From NCBI GenBank assembly GCA_021018995.1, contig CM037597.1:35714936-35778935 (forward strand): a stretch of DNA of 64,000 nt, written 5' to 3'. The translations under genes and the position numbers were made by a program. Below the pieces are notes generated by a model, which was given only the letters and a program-made list of their open reading frames with translations, was not told where the DNA came from and made no database searches. Every line of letters starts with the position of its first letter. Positions within the stretch are counted from its first letter, which is position 1. Positions 23,863-35,573 of the stretch are shown here, one piece after another. The stretch comes from Chloranthus sessilifolius. Its lineage: Eukaryota > Streptophyta > Magnoliopsida > Chloranthales > Chloranthaceae.

Positions 23863-25507
23863 ATGTCGTGGGTAGTGGACCCGGCTTACGCAGGTCCCGA
23901 CTCATCCCCACCACACTCTCCAACCCACTCCCATTCGGGAGAAGTCTTTTCCACCATCCCCCTCACCCAACCTCCCTTTACAGTCACCGGCCCATTTGGC
24001 GCCCCCATATTCCCAACCACTACCCCCCAAAATATCCAAAATCCAACCCCTCATTCTCCATCTTTTGCCCAAACCATGCAAAACCCTAACCCATTCTCCC
24101 AATCCACATCCATGCCCCAATTCCCATCATCCCCCTATAGACCCGATCCGCCCTCATTCACCTATGTCACCTCCGCCCTAACCAATCCCCCACAAATCCC
24201 CCCATCTACACGGGTCATGCCCGTTTTTACCGAGGCCATGCCCAAATTTTCCCAAGCACCCACCCTTTACCCTCCATCATCTTTAAACATCTCCAACCCA
24301 TCCCCCTTCACCAATGCTCCACCCCATTCCTTTAACCCCTCCCATATCCCATCACCTACCAGGGCCATGCCCAATTTTCCCCTCACATCCACCCCATCCA
24401 TACCTAACCATCCATTAAATCCACCATCCACTTTCGATCCTTCCTTCATGGCCATGGAGGAGATGTTTCAAGCTTACTCCGCATGGAAGGCTTCCCAAAA
24501 TACCTCTCCTCCACATCCCACATCCATGAACCCCTCCCATACTCTAGCCAATCTCCATGCCTCACTCCCCCATGACCCCCATCAACCTCCCATAATCCAC
24601 ACCATCCAAACCCCCATCACCCACATGCCCCAAAGCCCCATGGCCCAACCTCTCACCACCCACACACCTCAAGGCCCATTGGCCCAAAACCCTTTTTCCC
24701 ACTTGTCTCAGGGCCCCCTGGCCTAATACCCCACCATCCATGATCTCCAGGGCCCCATGGCCCAATACCCCACTACCCATCATCCCCAAGGTCCATTGGT
24801 CTAAAACCCCATTTCCCATATCCCCCAGGGCCCATTGGGCCAAACCCATCAGGGGTCCATGGCCCAAATCCACCAATGGCCCATGGCCCAGACCCAACAA
24901 GGCTCATTGGGCCAGACCTACCAAGGCCCATTGGGCCAGACCCACCCTGGGCCCATTGCCCAAACCCACCAAGGCCATTGGGTCAGACCCACCAAGGGCC
25001 CATGGCCCAAACCCATCAAGGACCATTGGGCCAGACCCACCAAGGGTCCATGGCCCAAACCTACCTAGGCCCATTGGCCCAAACCTACCCAGGGCCCATG
25101 GCCTAAACCCATCAATGACCTATGGCCCAAAATGATTAAGGGTTCATGGCCCAAACCCAAACCCCATACTCATACCTTCCATAATACCCCAACACCTAAC
25201 CCAACCTTCACAGCTGGGTTAAACCCATGTCGTCCCCCATACCCAATTCCCCCATGGCCCCACACCCCAAGGCCATCCCCAAACCTTCCCTCACACCCAA
25301 TGGCCCTATCCGACCCCACTTCAAAACCAAATTCCCATCAGCCAACAAACCTTTCCACACCCCCAATGGGCTCACCCAACCCCCACTCATGTCATTCCCA
25401 TCCAACCCATGCAACAACAACAGGAGAATCCCACCCTCACAGCGCATTATGCCGACCAGTAGTATGAAGAGGACGAGATTAGAAATAGCGGGGCCTATGC
25501 TGGGGCA
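23863..25507 (+). pseudogene. A gag N-terminal Pro-rich extension (ORF1)
   Basis: ATG at 23863 opens MSWVVDPAYAGPDSSPPHSP. The first 287 codons are rich in Pro, Ser, Thr and Phe with no folded domain visible. A TAA at 24724 and another near 24801 interrupt the frame, which then continues through a run of ten-residue repeats of the type GPLGQTHQ (24680-25150). A frameshift follows before the gag core. B has the same ORF (MSWAVDPTYADPDSSPP). Long disordered N-termini are common in Tat-type gag, but I cannot assign a function. Confidence 0.75.
24680..25150 (+). repeat. Coding minisatellite of A, about 30-bp unit
   Basis: Around fourteen units contain the palindrome GGCCCATTGGGCC or GGCCCATGGCCC joined by CAGACCCACCAA. 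In the ORF1 frame each unit encodes about ten residues. The palindromic core makes the opposite strand look open too; those minus ORFs are shadows. B has a related run at 40975-41250. Confidence 0.9.
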
Positions 25508-26591
25508 TTGACCAGCCTTCACCCTCCTCCCATAATTGCCCACCCCCTGATAGCCCAGTGCGAAGTCCAACCTACTGCCGAGAAGGCAGCCCACAATATC
25601 AAAGAGTCGAGCAATTTGAAAGAGCAGTTAGACAAAATACAGAAGCAGTTAATGAAAATGGGTGGTGCTGAGATCCATGCCACAGACTTCACAGACCTAT
25701 GCTTGTTCACTGAGGCCCCCTTGCCCCCCAAATTTAAAATGCCCGCCTTCGACAAATATAATGGCATGAGCAATCCTATTGCGCACCTCAAGTCCTATTG
25801 TGGGGACATGTGCCAGTACGGGGAGGACAAAAGACTTCTAATAAAAGTCTTTCAAAAGAGTTTGACTGGGTCGGCTTTGAGATGGTTCATATCCTTAGAA
25901 CCATCTATGATGAAAACATGGAGGGACTTAACGCACCTATTCCAAGAACAGTATGTCTACAACATATACATTGAGCCGCGTAAGTCTGACTTGGCCCGTT
26001 TAAAGCAAAATCAGAACGAGACCTTCAGCGACTACTTGGGGCGATGGAGAGTGCGGGCAGCTCAGATCAGGAATAGAATACCTGACGAGGAACAGATTGA
26101 GATGATTTCGAAGAGCACTCTGCCAATGATTTCGGACTTCTTGGTATACCAGCAGCAGTCCAGCTTTGCTAATCTGGTAAGAAATGCTAACTGATGCGAG
26201 GATGCCATCAGGGAGGGGCGTCTAAATAAAAACATACCGAGCGGACCAATTGGGGTTAGAAGATTTTCTGAGCAGAGGAACGAGAAAAGAATAGGGGGCG
26301 ATGTCCAGAACATAGCCAATACCAGGCCCAATAATAATCTCTGCTCAGTTTGATTTGACTACACCACTAGCAAATGCAAATGACCCCAGAATAAAGGAGA
26401 GCCCGCTACGACCGAGTTTTTATGCCTCTGGGGCAATCATTGAGTGTACTTTTACCCCTATTGGTGGAAAAGGGATTAGTTACTATCCATCAACTGCAAC
26501 CTCCTCCTCACCCGATCCCAAGGAACTATGACCCGAATACCCACTTAATTTTAATCAGGGTCCGGGTCACCCTACTGATTGCTGCTTCCCA
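25508..26591 (+). pseudogene. gag: A gag core (capsid)
   Basis: Retrotransposon gag domain of the Tat type: FDKYNGMSNPIAHLKSYCGD, LLIKVFQKSLTGSALRWF, TWRDLTHLFQEQYVYN and FSDYLGRWRVRAAQ. A TGA replaces a Trp or Arg codon at 26192. Further on, frames broken by small indels encode the gag C-terminus (PLGQSLSVLLPLLVEKGL, then a GHPTDCCFPLKHAIQDLID motif reaching into the next ORF), where Tat elements have a degenerate zinc-binding segment. Confidence 0.85.
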
Positions 26592-29063
26592 TTGAAGCAC
26601 GCAATCCAAGATTTGATCGATGTCGAGAAAATCATTCCCCCTACACATTCTCAGCATGCTAATATCCATCAGGTGCCACTACCCCCACATCCCACCGGAG
26701 GAGCAGGTCCCAGACCCACCATCGGAATGATAGAAGATGAGGAGGAGTTTGAATTTGACCCGTCTGATTATATCAGTGATCGGGAGAGTTATATAGCACC
26801 ATTGTTAATAAACATTGAAGAAAGGAATATCGGGGTAGTCGAACCCTTGAATTTATCATATTATTTTCCCAACCCGACTCCGCAATTGAAACCATTGGAT
26901 CTCAGGGCATATTTTCCACCCACCACACCTGTTAATTATGTGAATATAAATGCATACCAACCATATACCACAAATTACCCGATAAGCCACCAGGCCCCCA
27001 ATCCCACACCCCCACCTGCCAGTTACCAACAGTTGGCACCAGTCCCATTCCAACTACCACCATATACCACAACCCCCATCGATTACCCTTTAAGCCACCA
27101 GGCCTCCAATCCAATACCCACACCCATCAGTTATCAATGGCCAGCGCCCATCCCATCATCCCCAATTCAGCCGCCAGCAAGCCCCATCACCCCGGTCAAC
27201 TACCTAATGGCCCATCAGACCCCTCATATCCCATCAATACCCACCGGCTATCAATGGCCTGCCTTTACCTCCTTCCCTCCAATGCCACCACCCTCAAGCT
27301 TCACCACCCCCATTTGGCCCAATCTTTCCACCCAACCATCTACCACCGAAATAAATCAGGTGTTGCCCACACCTCTTGAGCCGACAATACAAGTGTCTCA
27401 AGTACCAGCAGCCATACCTTTCCAGCTCTCGGGACCAACCTATGATCCTCATCAGGCCCCATTAAGCTACGAACAAACAGATTTCAATGCCGGCAGCAGC
27501 AACAGAGAAGGGGCAGTAGATTTTATTACTAGGTCAGGGAGGATATCTAAGCAGCCAGAAGCACCGGCAGCAACACAAGCCCAACCAGAGAGGAAGAAAG
27601 ATAGTGCGGTGAACCCTTTTGAAAAAATGAGTCGGAAACACATATTGGAGACTCAGTTGAGGAGAATGCCGGCCCATATCACTGTATGGGATCTACTGAT
27701 GACGTCCCCACTCCATTTCCAAGCATTAATGGGGGTGTTAAAGAATGCGAATGTATCGCTCCAGGTCAGCCCAGATGAAGTTGGGCAGATAATTAGGCAA
27801 GTGATGGCTCCGAATGCCATTTCATTTTCTGATGCTGATTTGCCAGAAGAAGGGTGTAGCCATTCCAAGTCTTTGAATATAACTGTTGAATCCGGAAACA
27901 TGATCATTCCCTTAGTACTAATTGATAATGGGTCAGCATTAAATATTTGCCCGCTAAGAACCGCCACCAAGATCGGGGTTGACCCATACATGTTAAGGCC
28001 CACCAGAACCAGTGCTAGAGGATTTGATAATACCAGAAGAGAAATAATGGGAGAAGTTGATCTTGAGCTATTGATAGGGCCAACGACCTTTTCCATCTTG
28101 TTTCAAGTTATGGATATTAAATCTTCCTTTAACTTATTATTGAGGCGCCTATGGCTGCACGAGGTCGGAGCCATACCGTCCACTTTACACCAGAAGCTCA
28201 AATTTGCATCTGGGCATAAGATCATCATGATCATTAGAGAGGGGCACACCGAAAAAGAAAAGGCTGCCAATAGCATTGAAAAACCCAATGTGCTGGATAT
28301 ACCACACATCGCTGAGGACGTTGACCTCCATAGTTTCGAATACGAGGTGTCGGCAATACTCCCAGAGCCCATAGAGGGCATCATGTCTAAAATGGGAGGC
28401 AGTATGGTAGCAGCAGTGGCAATGCTCCAAAAGTGAGGCTATCAGAAAGGAAGGGGTCTGGGACCCAAATTACAAGGCAGAAGAGAGCCAGTTGTGGCTA
28501 AAGGACAAAAAATAAGATTCGGGTTAGGATACAAGCTCACAGAAGAAGAGGTCCGAGAAGCCAAAGAGAAAGCCAGGGTCGCCGCAGCTGTAAGAGCTCG
28601 AGGAATCAACATAGAAGAGAAACCTCACCTTAGGCCACACATCAGGGATTCCTTTGTCAGCGCAGGGGTCGTGAAAATCGATCAGAATGGGGCAACCCAT
28701 TTGACCCCACACAAACTCAAAGCCCCAGTTCATCCCACCAATCCCCAGATCTCCCTTCCCAGCTTGGAGATAGATTTGGCCGCGTTATCCCTTCTCGAGG
28801 AGCGACGGTTGGTACCTGAACAAGCTCCCCCTCTGGTGAATCACCACAAAGCCGTGTTAACATTTGAGGATATCATCTCAGATGAAATGGGGATTAACAT
28901 GATGGAGGCTGACTCCAATGAGCCATATCAGCTAGCACCCTCCATCCCAACAGGTATGGAAGCGGCTCCTCAGGTACGCAACTGGGCATCTTTGCCCCAA
29001 ACCCTGGAAGCAGGAAGTGGCCTAAAGTTTGGCGCTTGTTTCTTAAAAAAAAACAACCTATAA
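26592..29063 (+). pseudogene. A gag C-terminus, aspartic protease and G-patch
   Basis: One frame of 823 codons with a single TGA at 28434 in place of the Trp seen in B (QKWGYQ). A Pro/Tyr/Thr-rich region (26880-27420) comes first, then AVDFITRSGR, PFEKMSRKHILETQL and the protease motif LVLIDNGSALNICPL near 27920, the DNGSALN form of Tat elements. After the stop the frame continues with a G-patch-like GYQKGRGLGP, which usually follows the protease in Ogre/Tat. Processing of the polyprotein is the expected role. Confidence 0.88.
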
Positions 29064-30898
29064 AAAGTGAGATAAGCCCTTGGCAGGCAATACCTTGTGT
29101 ATCTAGCAACCCGCCTTGCCAAGGGCCAGTCTCCGAAGAAAACAAAAATCTCAAAAATATAGAAGAGAACAAAAATCTCAAAAACATGGAAAAAACACAA
29201 AATCCCAAAAAAATTGAAAAAATCCAAAGTCCAAAAATATTGTCATTTAAAATTTTAGAAAATGTCCCACAAAAAGATGCCTTAATCAAAATACCCGTCC
29301 CACGTAAAATTGACCCCTTCCCTATTGAAATACGAGAAGAGGTAGGCATTACGAGTCTGGATGAGGATATCACTTTGGAGGAGTTCCCCAATGATCTCCT
29401 TTACCAATTTGCTGACTTTGAGCATGGCCCTACCCCCATTGTCAAAGAGACCGAGGATGTCAATCTAGGAACTGAGGAGGTTCCCAGGATAACCAAGATC
29501 GGAACGTCACTATCTCCTGAGGAAAGAAAAAGCATGATCGACTTCCTTCGGTCATACCAAGACATTTTTGCCTGGTCGTATGAGGACATGCTTGGTCTGG
29601 ATACTGATTTGGTCGAGCATGAGTTGCCCCTCTACCCTGATATGAAGCCAGTCAAGCAGAAGCTGAGAAGTCTCCGACCAGAGTGGATGCTGAAAGTCAA
29701 AGACGAGGTAATCAAGCAGTATGATGCAGGGTTTCTCATGGTATCCAAGTACCCGCAGTGGCTAGCCAATATCGTACCTGTGCCAAAGAAGGATGGAAAG
29801 GTTCGCATGTGCATCGATTTTTGCAATTTGAACAGAGTGAGCCCAAAGGATGATTTCCCATTACCACACATTGAAATCTTGGTCGATAACACAGCTAAGC
29901 ACGGGATGCTCTCTTTCATGGATGGATTTTCAGGATATAATCAGATAAAGATGGCAGAGGTTGATCGCGAGAAGACAGCGTTCATTACCCCCTGGGGAAC
30001 CTTTTGCTATCGAGTCATGCCATTCGGGCTGAAGAATGCCGGTGTGACGTACCAGAGAGCTATGACTGCACTATTTCATGACATGATGCACCGAGAGATT
30101 GAAGTATATGTTGACAACATGATAGCCAAATCACCAGAGCGAAGCGACAATCTGGTTAACCTCCAGAAACTGTTTGAAAGGCTGAGGAAGTATCGACTAC
30201 GATTGAATCCACAAAAGTGCACATTTGGCGCCATGTTAGGGAAATTGTTAGGATTCAACGTCAGCAGGAGAGGGATCGAGGTTGACCCAATCAAAGTCAA
30301 GGCCATCACTGAAATGCCGCCACCGTCTACTGAGAAGGAAGTTAGAGGGTTCTTGGGCAGAATACAGTATATCAGTCGGTTCATTGGACAGCTAACTCTA
30401 ATCTACACGTCGATCTTCAAGTTACTAAGGAAGAATTCCCCCGTTGAATGGAATGATGATTGTCAGGCAGCATTCGATAAAATCAAAAGCTACCTCCTGA
30501 ATCCACCTGTTTTGGTACCACCTGAGCCAAGGAGACCACTCTTGATGTATCTCTCCACGACGGAAGTTTCGATGGGATGTGTCTTAGGTCAGCATGACGA
30601 GACGGGAAGAAGAGAGCAGGCCATCTACTATCTGAGCAAGAAATTCACCGATTACGAGACGCGCTATCCTCACTTGGAGAAAGCATGCCTAGCCCTTGTA
30701 TGGGCTACCCAGAGGCTTCGCCACTACTTACTATCCCAGGCCGTCCTACTTCTAGCGCGGATGGATCCCTTGAAGTACCTGTTCGAGAAACCTGCTCTCA
30801 CTGGCCGAACGGCACGATGGCAACTTTTATTATCTGAATTCGACATCACGTACGTCACTCAAAAATCGATCAAGGGCGGTCGATCATCTTCTCGATAA
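29036..30898 (+). pseudogene. pol: A reverse transcriptase and first RNase H
   Basis: This frame overlaps the previous one in the -1 frame at an A run (29043-29051). After a Lys/Asn-rich linker: SMIDFLRSYQDIFAWSYEDM, the RT signatures KDGKVRMCIDF and MPFGLKNAG, and the active site EVYVDNMIAK at 30107-30118. The second catalytic Asp is Asn here, whereas B keeps YVDD. RNase H follows (LLMYLSTTEVSMGCVLGQHD, YYLSKKFTDYETRY). The frame is lost near 30865 by a deletion relative to B (FADHLVKNP segment). RT activity is not expected from this copy. Confidence 0.9.
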
Positions 30899-31551
30899 TC
30901 CTTTACGACTATGAGTATTGGGGACCGAAGTTTCGAGATGAAGATATCTTGTTCATGACAGAGGACGATACAGAAGAAGCAGAAGAATCATGGGTAATGC
31001 ACTTTGACGGGGCAGCAAATGTCGAGGGCCAAGGAGTTGATGCCATTCTGATTTCACCGAAAGGATCCCACATACCCGTCTCTATCAAGCTCAACTTCCC
31101 TTACACTAATAACATGGCTGAGTATGAAGCTTGTGTCGCTGGTCTGCAGGCAGCTCTCGATCTGAATATAACTCACCTTCGAGTATTTGGCGATTCACAG
31201 TTAATCATATGCCAGACGAATGGTGATTGGAAGACGAAAGATGAGAAGCTGATCCCCTATCATGAACACCTCGAGGACCTGATAACTTGCTTCCAAGATG
31301 TGACTTTCTCATACGTCCCCCGGATAAGGAATCGCTTTGCCGACGCATTAACAACTTTGGCATCAATGATTGAAATCCCCTATGGTGTTGAGATGAAGCC
31401 GATCGTGATCGAGCAGAGGAATGAACCAGCCTTCTGCCTCCAGATTGAGGAACCCACAAAGCATGATGATGAGCCACCTTGGTTCTCAGCTATTAAGGAT
31501 TTCCTCGAGACCCTAACCTTCCCAGAGGGTACATCCAAGACAGATCGATGA
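30899..31551 (+). pseudogene. A second RNase H domain (archaeal-type, aRNH)
   Basis: Tat elements carry an additional RNase H after the usual one. Here MHFDGAANVEGQGVDAIL, NNMAEYEACVAGLQAAL, VFGDSQLIICQTNGDWK and RFADALTTLAS supply the acidic residues in the expected order. A TGA at 31549 replaces the codon that is read through in B. Confidence 0.88.
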
Positions 31552-32710
31552 ACTATTCAGCGTTTAGTGGCAGGTTACGTCATTTGCGGGGAATGCCTCT
31601 ATAAGCGATCATACAATAACATCTTACTTAGGTGCCTTACTGAAAGTGAAGCAGTCAACATTATGAAAAAAAATCCATGAGGGAGTATGCGGAGCCCACA
31701 TCAGCGGTCACATGCTCGCTAAGAAAATTTTACGACAGGGATACTTTTGGACCACTATGGAATCGGATTGCTGCAAACATATTCAAAAATGCTACAAGTG
31801 TCAAGAACAGTCCAGTCTTATGCACGCTCCTGCCATTGATCTTCACTGCATGACCACTCCTTGGCCATTTGCTACCTGGGGCCTTGACGTTGTCGGAATG
31901 ATTAATCCAAAAGCATCAAATGGGCATCGGTTCATCCTTGTCGCCATTGAGTACTTCACCAAGTGGGTAGAAGCGGCGTCATATGCCAACATCACTGCCA
32001 GTCATGTCGAGAAGTTTCTCAAGAACAATAGTGTGCCGATTTGGAGTACCCAAAGATATCATCACAAACAACGACACAAACTTTGCGAATAAGCGCATCC
32101 GAGACTTCTATGAGCAATACAAGATCAAGCACCATTGCTCATCCCCTTATCGGCCTCAAACTAATGGAGCCGTGGAAGCCACGAACAAGACAGTCGTCTG
32201 CATCCTTGAGAAAATGGTCATCACTTATCGAGATTGGAGTGAAATGCTATCATTTGCTTTGTGGGCCTATCGAATGTCGATCTGTACCGCTACAGGGGCA
32301 ACACCATTCTCCCTTGTGTATGGAACTGAGGCCGTCCTCCCGGTGGAGGTTGAAGTACCCTCGCTCCGAATCCTCATGGAATCAGGATTTGATCACGCTT
32401 TGATCAGCTAAACTTACTGGACGAAAAGAGACTCCTAGCCTTATGCCACACTCAAGTTTACCAAGGGTGAATCGCACGTGCTTACAATAAACGTGTCCAT
32501 GGTAGAGATCTAAAGGTAGGAGACACTGTGCTAAAGAAGATCTTCCCATCCCTCCACGCCAATCCAAGAGGAAAGTTTAAGCCGAACTGGGAAGGACCAT
32601 ACGTCATTCGAGAAGTGCTACCGAGATACGCCATCCCCCTCGCCACCATGGATGGAGATCATTTTCCTGAGCCCATCAACGCTGGATACGTCCGACAGTT
32701 CTACTCTTAG
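31552..32710 (+). pseudogene. int: A integrase
   Basis: The zinc-binding part is GAHISGHMLAKK with CYKCQEQSS (31690-31815). The core has GLDVVGMI, a second Asp region reading TNNDTNF where B has TDNGTNF, and GAVEATNK with Glu. The C-terminal segment GKFKPNWEGPYVIREVLP ends at TAG 32708. Extra A bases near 31670 and an indel near 32040 shift the frame, and a stop lies at about 32411. The second catalytic Asp is lost, so the copy is inactive. Confidence 0.88.
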
Positions 32711-35557
32711 TCCAACGCGATAAGGTAAGTATTGATGAAACAGATACATGACTGCTTAAGAACCACCCAAAAGAGGCCATCATTCCAAGCACAATAGCCC
32801 AAAAATATCCCTAAAAATGATGATATCCTTTGCTACCCCATTTGAGCCTGGGCCTTTCTTTCAATAAACCCATTCCCCCCAAAAAATATATATATATATA
32901 TATGTGTACCTATACCAAAAAAAAAGAGAGAAAAGATGCATGTGTATAAAGTTACTACCAAAATCCAAAGAAATTGAAAAAGCAAAACCTCAAAAAGAGA
33001 TTGCCTGAAATGAAGCAAAAAGAACAAAAAAATGTAGAAAAATCACAGGGCATGTACAGTAAAACCCCCAAGGAAGAAAGTATGTCGAGAAAACTGAAGC
33101 CGTATCAAGGAAATCCTTTTAACCCAGCATACCTTCAAATCCTAACCTAACCCATGGCCAAGCTACACCCTGAAGGAAGCCCTCTTTGTAGGTTCGCAAG
33201 CAGTCATAATATCTGTTAAGTCAACATGAGCCGAGTCGTGAACGACACCAAAACCCCATCCAGTCGGCTATGATGGAATCGGGGTCTATGTCGTGGCTGT
33301 TGAAAAAAGAAAAGAAAAATAAAAAAAAATAAAAATAAAATAAAAATACAAGCTCAAAGCAAGATGGACGTGGTGAAAACCCGAAAGGGCATTACGGGTA
33401 AAAACAGTGAGCTTGTGCAGACCAGGTGAAAACTCGGAAGGGCGCTTGGGGTAAGAAAGCTAAACCCACGGACGTGGTGAAAACCTGAAAGGGCGCCACG
33501 GGTAAAAAGAGGGAGATAAAAAAAAAGAAAAAAAAAGAAGAAAAAAAAATTGAAAAAGAAAGGTTTGGACTAATTGAGAAGATTGATGCTTGAGGAAACC
33601 TTTTATTACTCTTCCTGAACCCTCTTGTCTGACTGGGCTGCTCATGCTAGTTCAAATCGGGTCCTGACCATAATTGTCTTTGTGAAACCCGCACCGTCAA
33701 ACATATGACCCGAGGCAAGGAGAAAGGTTTAACTCAATCCAAAGGGATCAACGTTCTAGCCTTGGTAAAAACTAGAAACTCACTCAGGTCCAATTGCATG
33801 AAAGAGTTTGACTATGCTCAAAATGGGACCCATTACTCCGTCTCACTATCAAGGCATCAAAAAAAAAAAAGCAAGCCAAAAACAAAAAATCAAGAAAAAT
33901 CCAAACACCAAAAATTGTGTATATATTTCTACTTATTTTTATGTACATATTTTCAGCATCATATTTTAATCTCAAAAATGAAGAAAAATAACAAAAAATC
34001 TCCAAAAAACAAAAATCCAAAAAAATATCTTGAAAATAAAAAATGAAGATAGAAATCTACTTTTTCTTTTATTGTTTAGGATGCATTTTCTTTATATGTA
34101 TAAACAAAAAAGGGACTGACGTTTTCTCAAGAATGTGCAGGAACATCACACGGTCTAAAGCTTCGAAGCAGGCAACTTCTCAGCGATGGACAAATCAGAT
34201 AAAGCATCTCACCACCGACGTCAAGTTTAACAAAAAAATAAAAATCATTTTGAAAAGAAAAAGAAATTTATGTTTTCATGCTACGCATAGAGACGCACAT
34301 GCGTGTTTTGATGCGGTAAAATCTCAATATTTTATCGACAATGCAGATGTGCAAAATTAAGGTCCTAGGTCAAAGGTTCGCCTTGGATCCATGGAACCTA
34401 CTTCAAAGTAGGAGCAACGGTGTTGGTCCCGGTCAAATAGTCAATGTTTCGATTGGGTCAACTCCACTGCTAAATCTTTTAAGCGATGAGCGCTCTGTTT
34501 TGGATTCGTGTGAACTTGAGTTGTCTTAAGCTTCAGATTCTCCGTTGAAAAAGGTCAATCGTTGGTTGAGACCAACCTGTTGAGAATGAGATTATGTGTT
34601 AATCAAACTATGTGCAATCATGTATTCAGAAGGGTTCATTTCCCTTTTATTTTCTACAGGCTTAAAACCTGTATGGGCAGCGGTATCCCTATAAAGTGTA
34701 CGCCATGCGTCTGGGTATCCGTATGCTAGTCATTTGTCCCCGTAAATTGTACCAAGGTCGGGGCTTCCATCGCCTTTGCTGTTGCTTATTACCCCTGATG
34801 GGTGCATGATTATGCATAATTAATTGATGATTATGATCATTGTCAACAGAGGCCAGGATTGGATGCCCCCTTTTGGGAGGTGCCTAATGTTTGACTGGAT
34901 CTATTCAAGGAAGTCGAAACTGGATACTCTAGGTCATGAGGATCTGGGGCACGTTTGAAAAATGGCACGCACTCCTAAAAAGCGTTGTGACATCTATTCA
35001 CTTCGCTCAGGTGGTCATGCTAAATAAACTTCAGGATCGATGGGTTCGCCCAAAGATCTCGAACCCTGCTTTTCGCAGGGGCACCCGTGAATAATCCAAT
35101 AAGGTCATCAAATGCCTTCTAGGATTGGACGTAAACTGTGGAGCCTTGCGTATGTTTACTTCGCGCCTATCTTTGAATGTGGGTCGATCCCCCCCTACTT
35201 ACGATACTGTTGAATTCAGAATAAATCTTAAACATCAAATACCTTCAAATCATCTCGAGAAGCAGATGTTTTTCCCGACTAACGGGCTTTCGCAACTCGA
35301 GAAGCGAATGTTTTTCCCAGCTATTGGGCTTTTGCAACTCCTTCCACCTCGGTTATGCCCAGTAATGTCGCTAAGCGCTTGGGAATCGATGACCTCGAGA
35401 AACGAATGATTAGCCTGGCACTCCAGGGCTTTCGTTTTCTCACCGTGTTACTCACTTGATGTTTGAAGTTCATTCTGAATATAGCGGACCCGTCAGTATT
35501 GCCTTAGGCCTCTTCAGATGTCTCTTTTCTTTGGCATACGATCACCAGTGATCGGAT
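32711..35557 (+). other. A 3' non-coding domain
   Basis: Almost 2.9 kb without a credible ORF, alignable with B 48607-51006. It includes A-rich tracts, a (TA)n run near 32887-32903, tandem hairpin repeats at 33365-33515, and the phrase CCAGTCGGCTATGATGGAAT near 33260 shared with B. Confidence 0.7.
33365..33515 (+). repeat. Tandem GTGAAAACCYGAAAGGG hairpin repeats of A
   Basis: Three units of about 54 bases share the loop TGAAAACCYGAAAGGGCG, enclosed by short arms (GTGG with CCAC; AGG with CTTGG) and followed by GGGTAAAAA. B has four units at 49229-49435 with altered but still pairing arms such as GTAG with CTAC. Confidence 0.75.
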
Positions 35558-35573
35558 ACCAAAGAGGGGCATC
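35558..35573 (+). promoter_or_regulatory. Polypurine tract of A
   Basis: ACCAAAGAGGGGCATC directly precedes TGTAGACACCC of the 3' LTR. It is the plus-strand priming site. Confidence 0.85.

Noticed and set aside
24562..24900. Minus-strand ORF rich in Gly-Leu-Gly-His repeats (also 40860-41380 minus in B)
   Set aside because: These are shadows of the coding minisatellite, whose GGCCCATTGGGCC core leaves both strands open. No start context or homology supports them.
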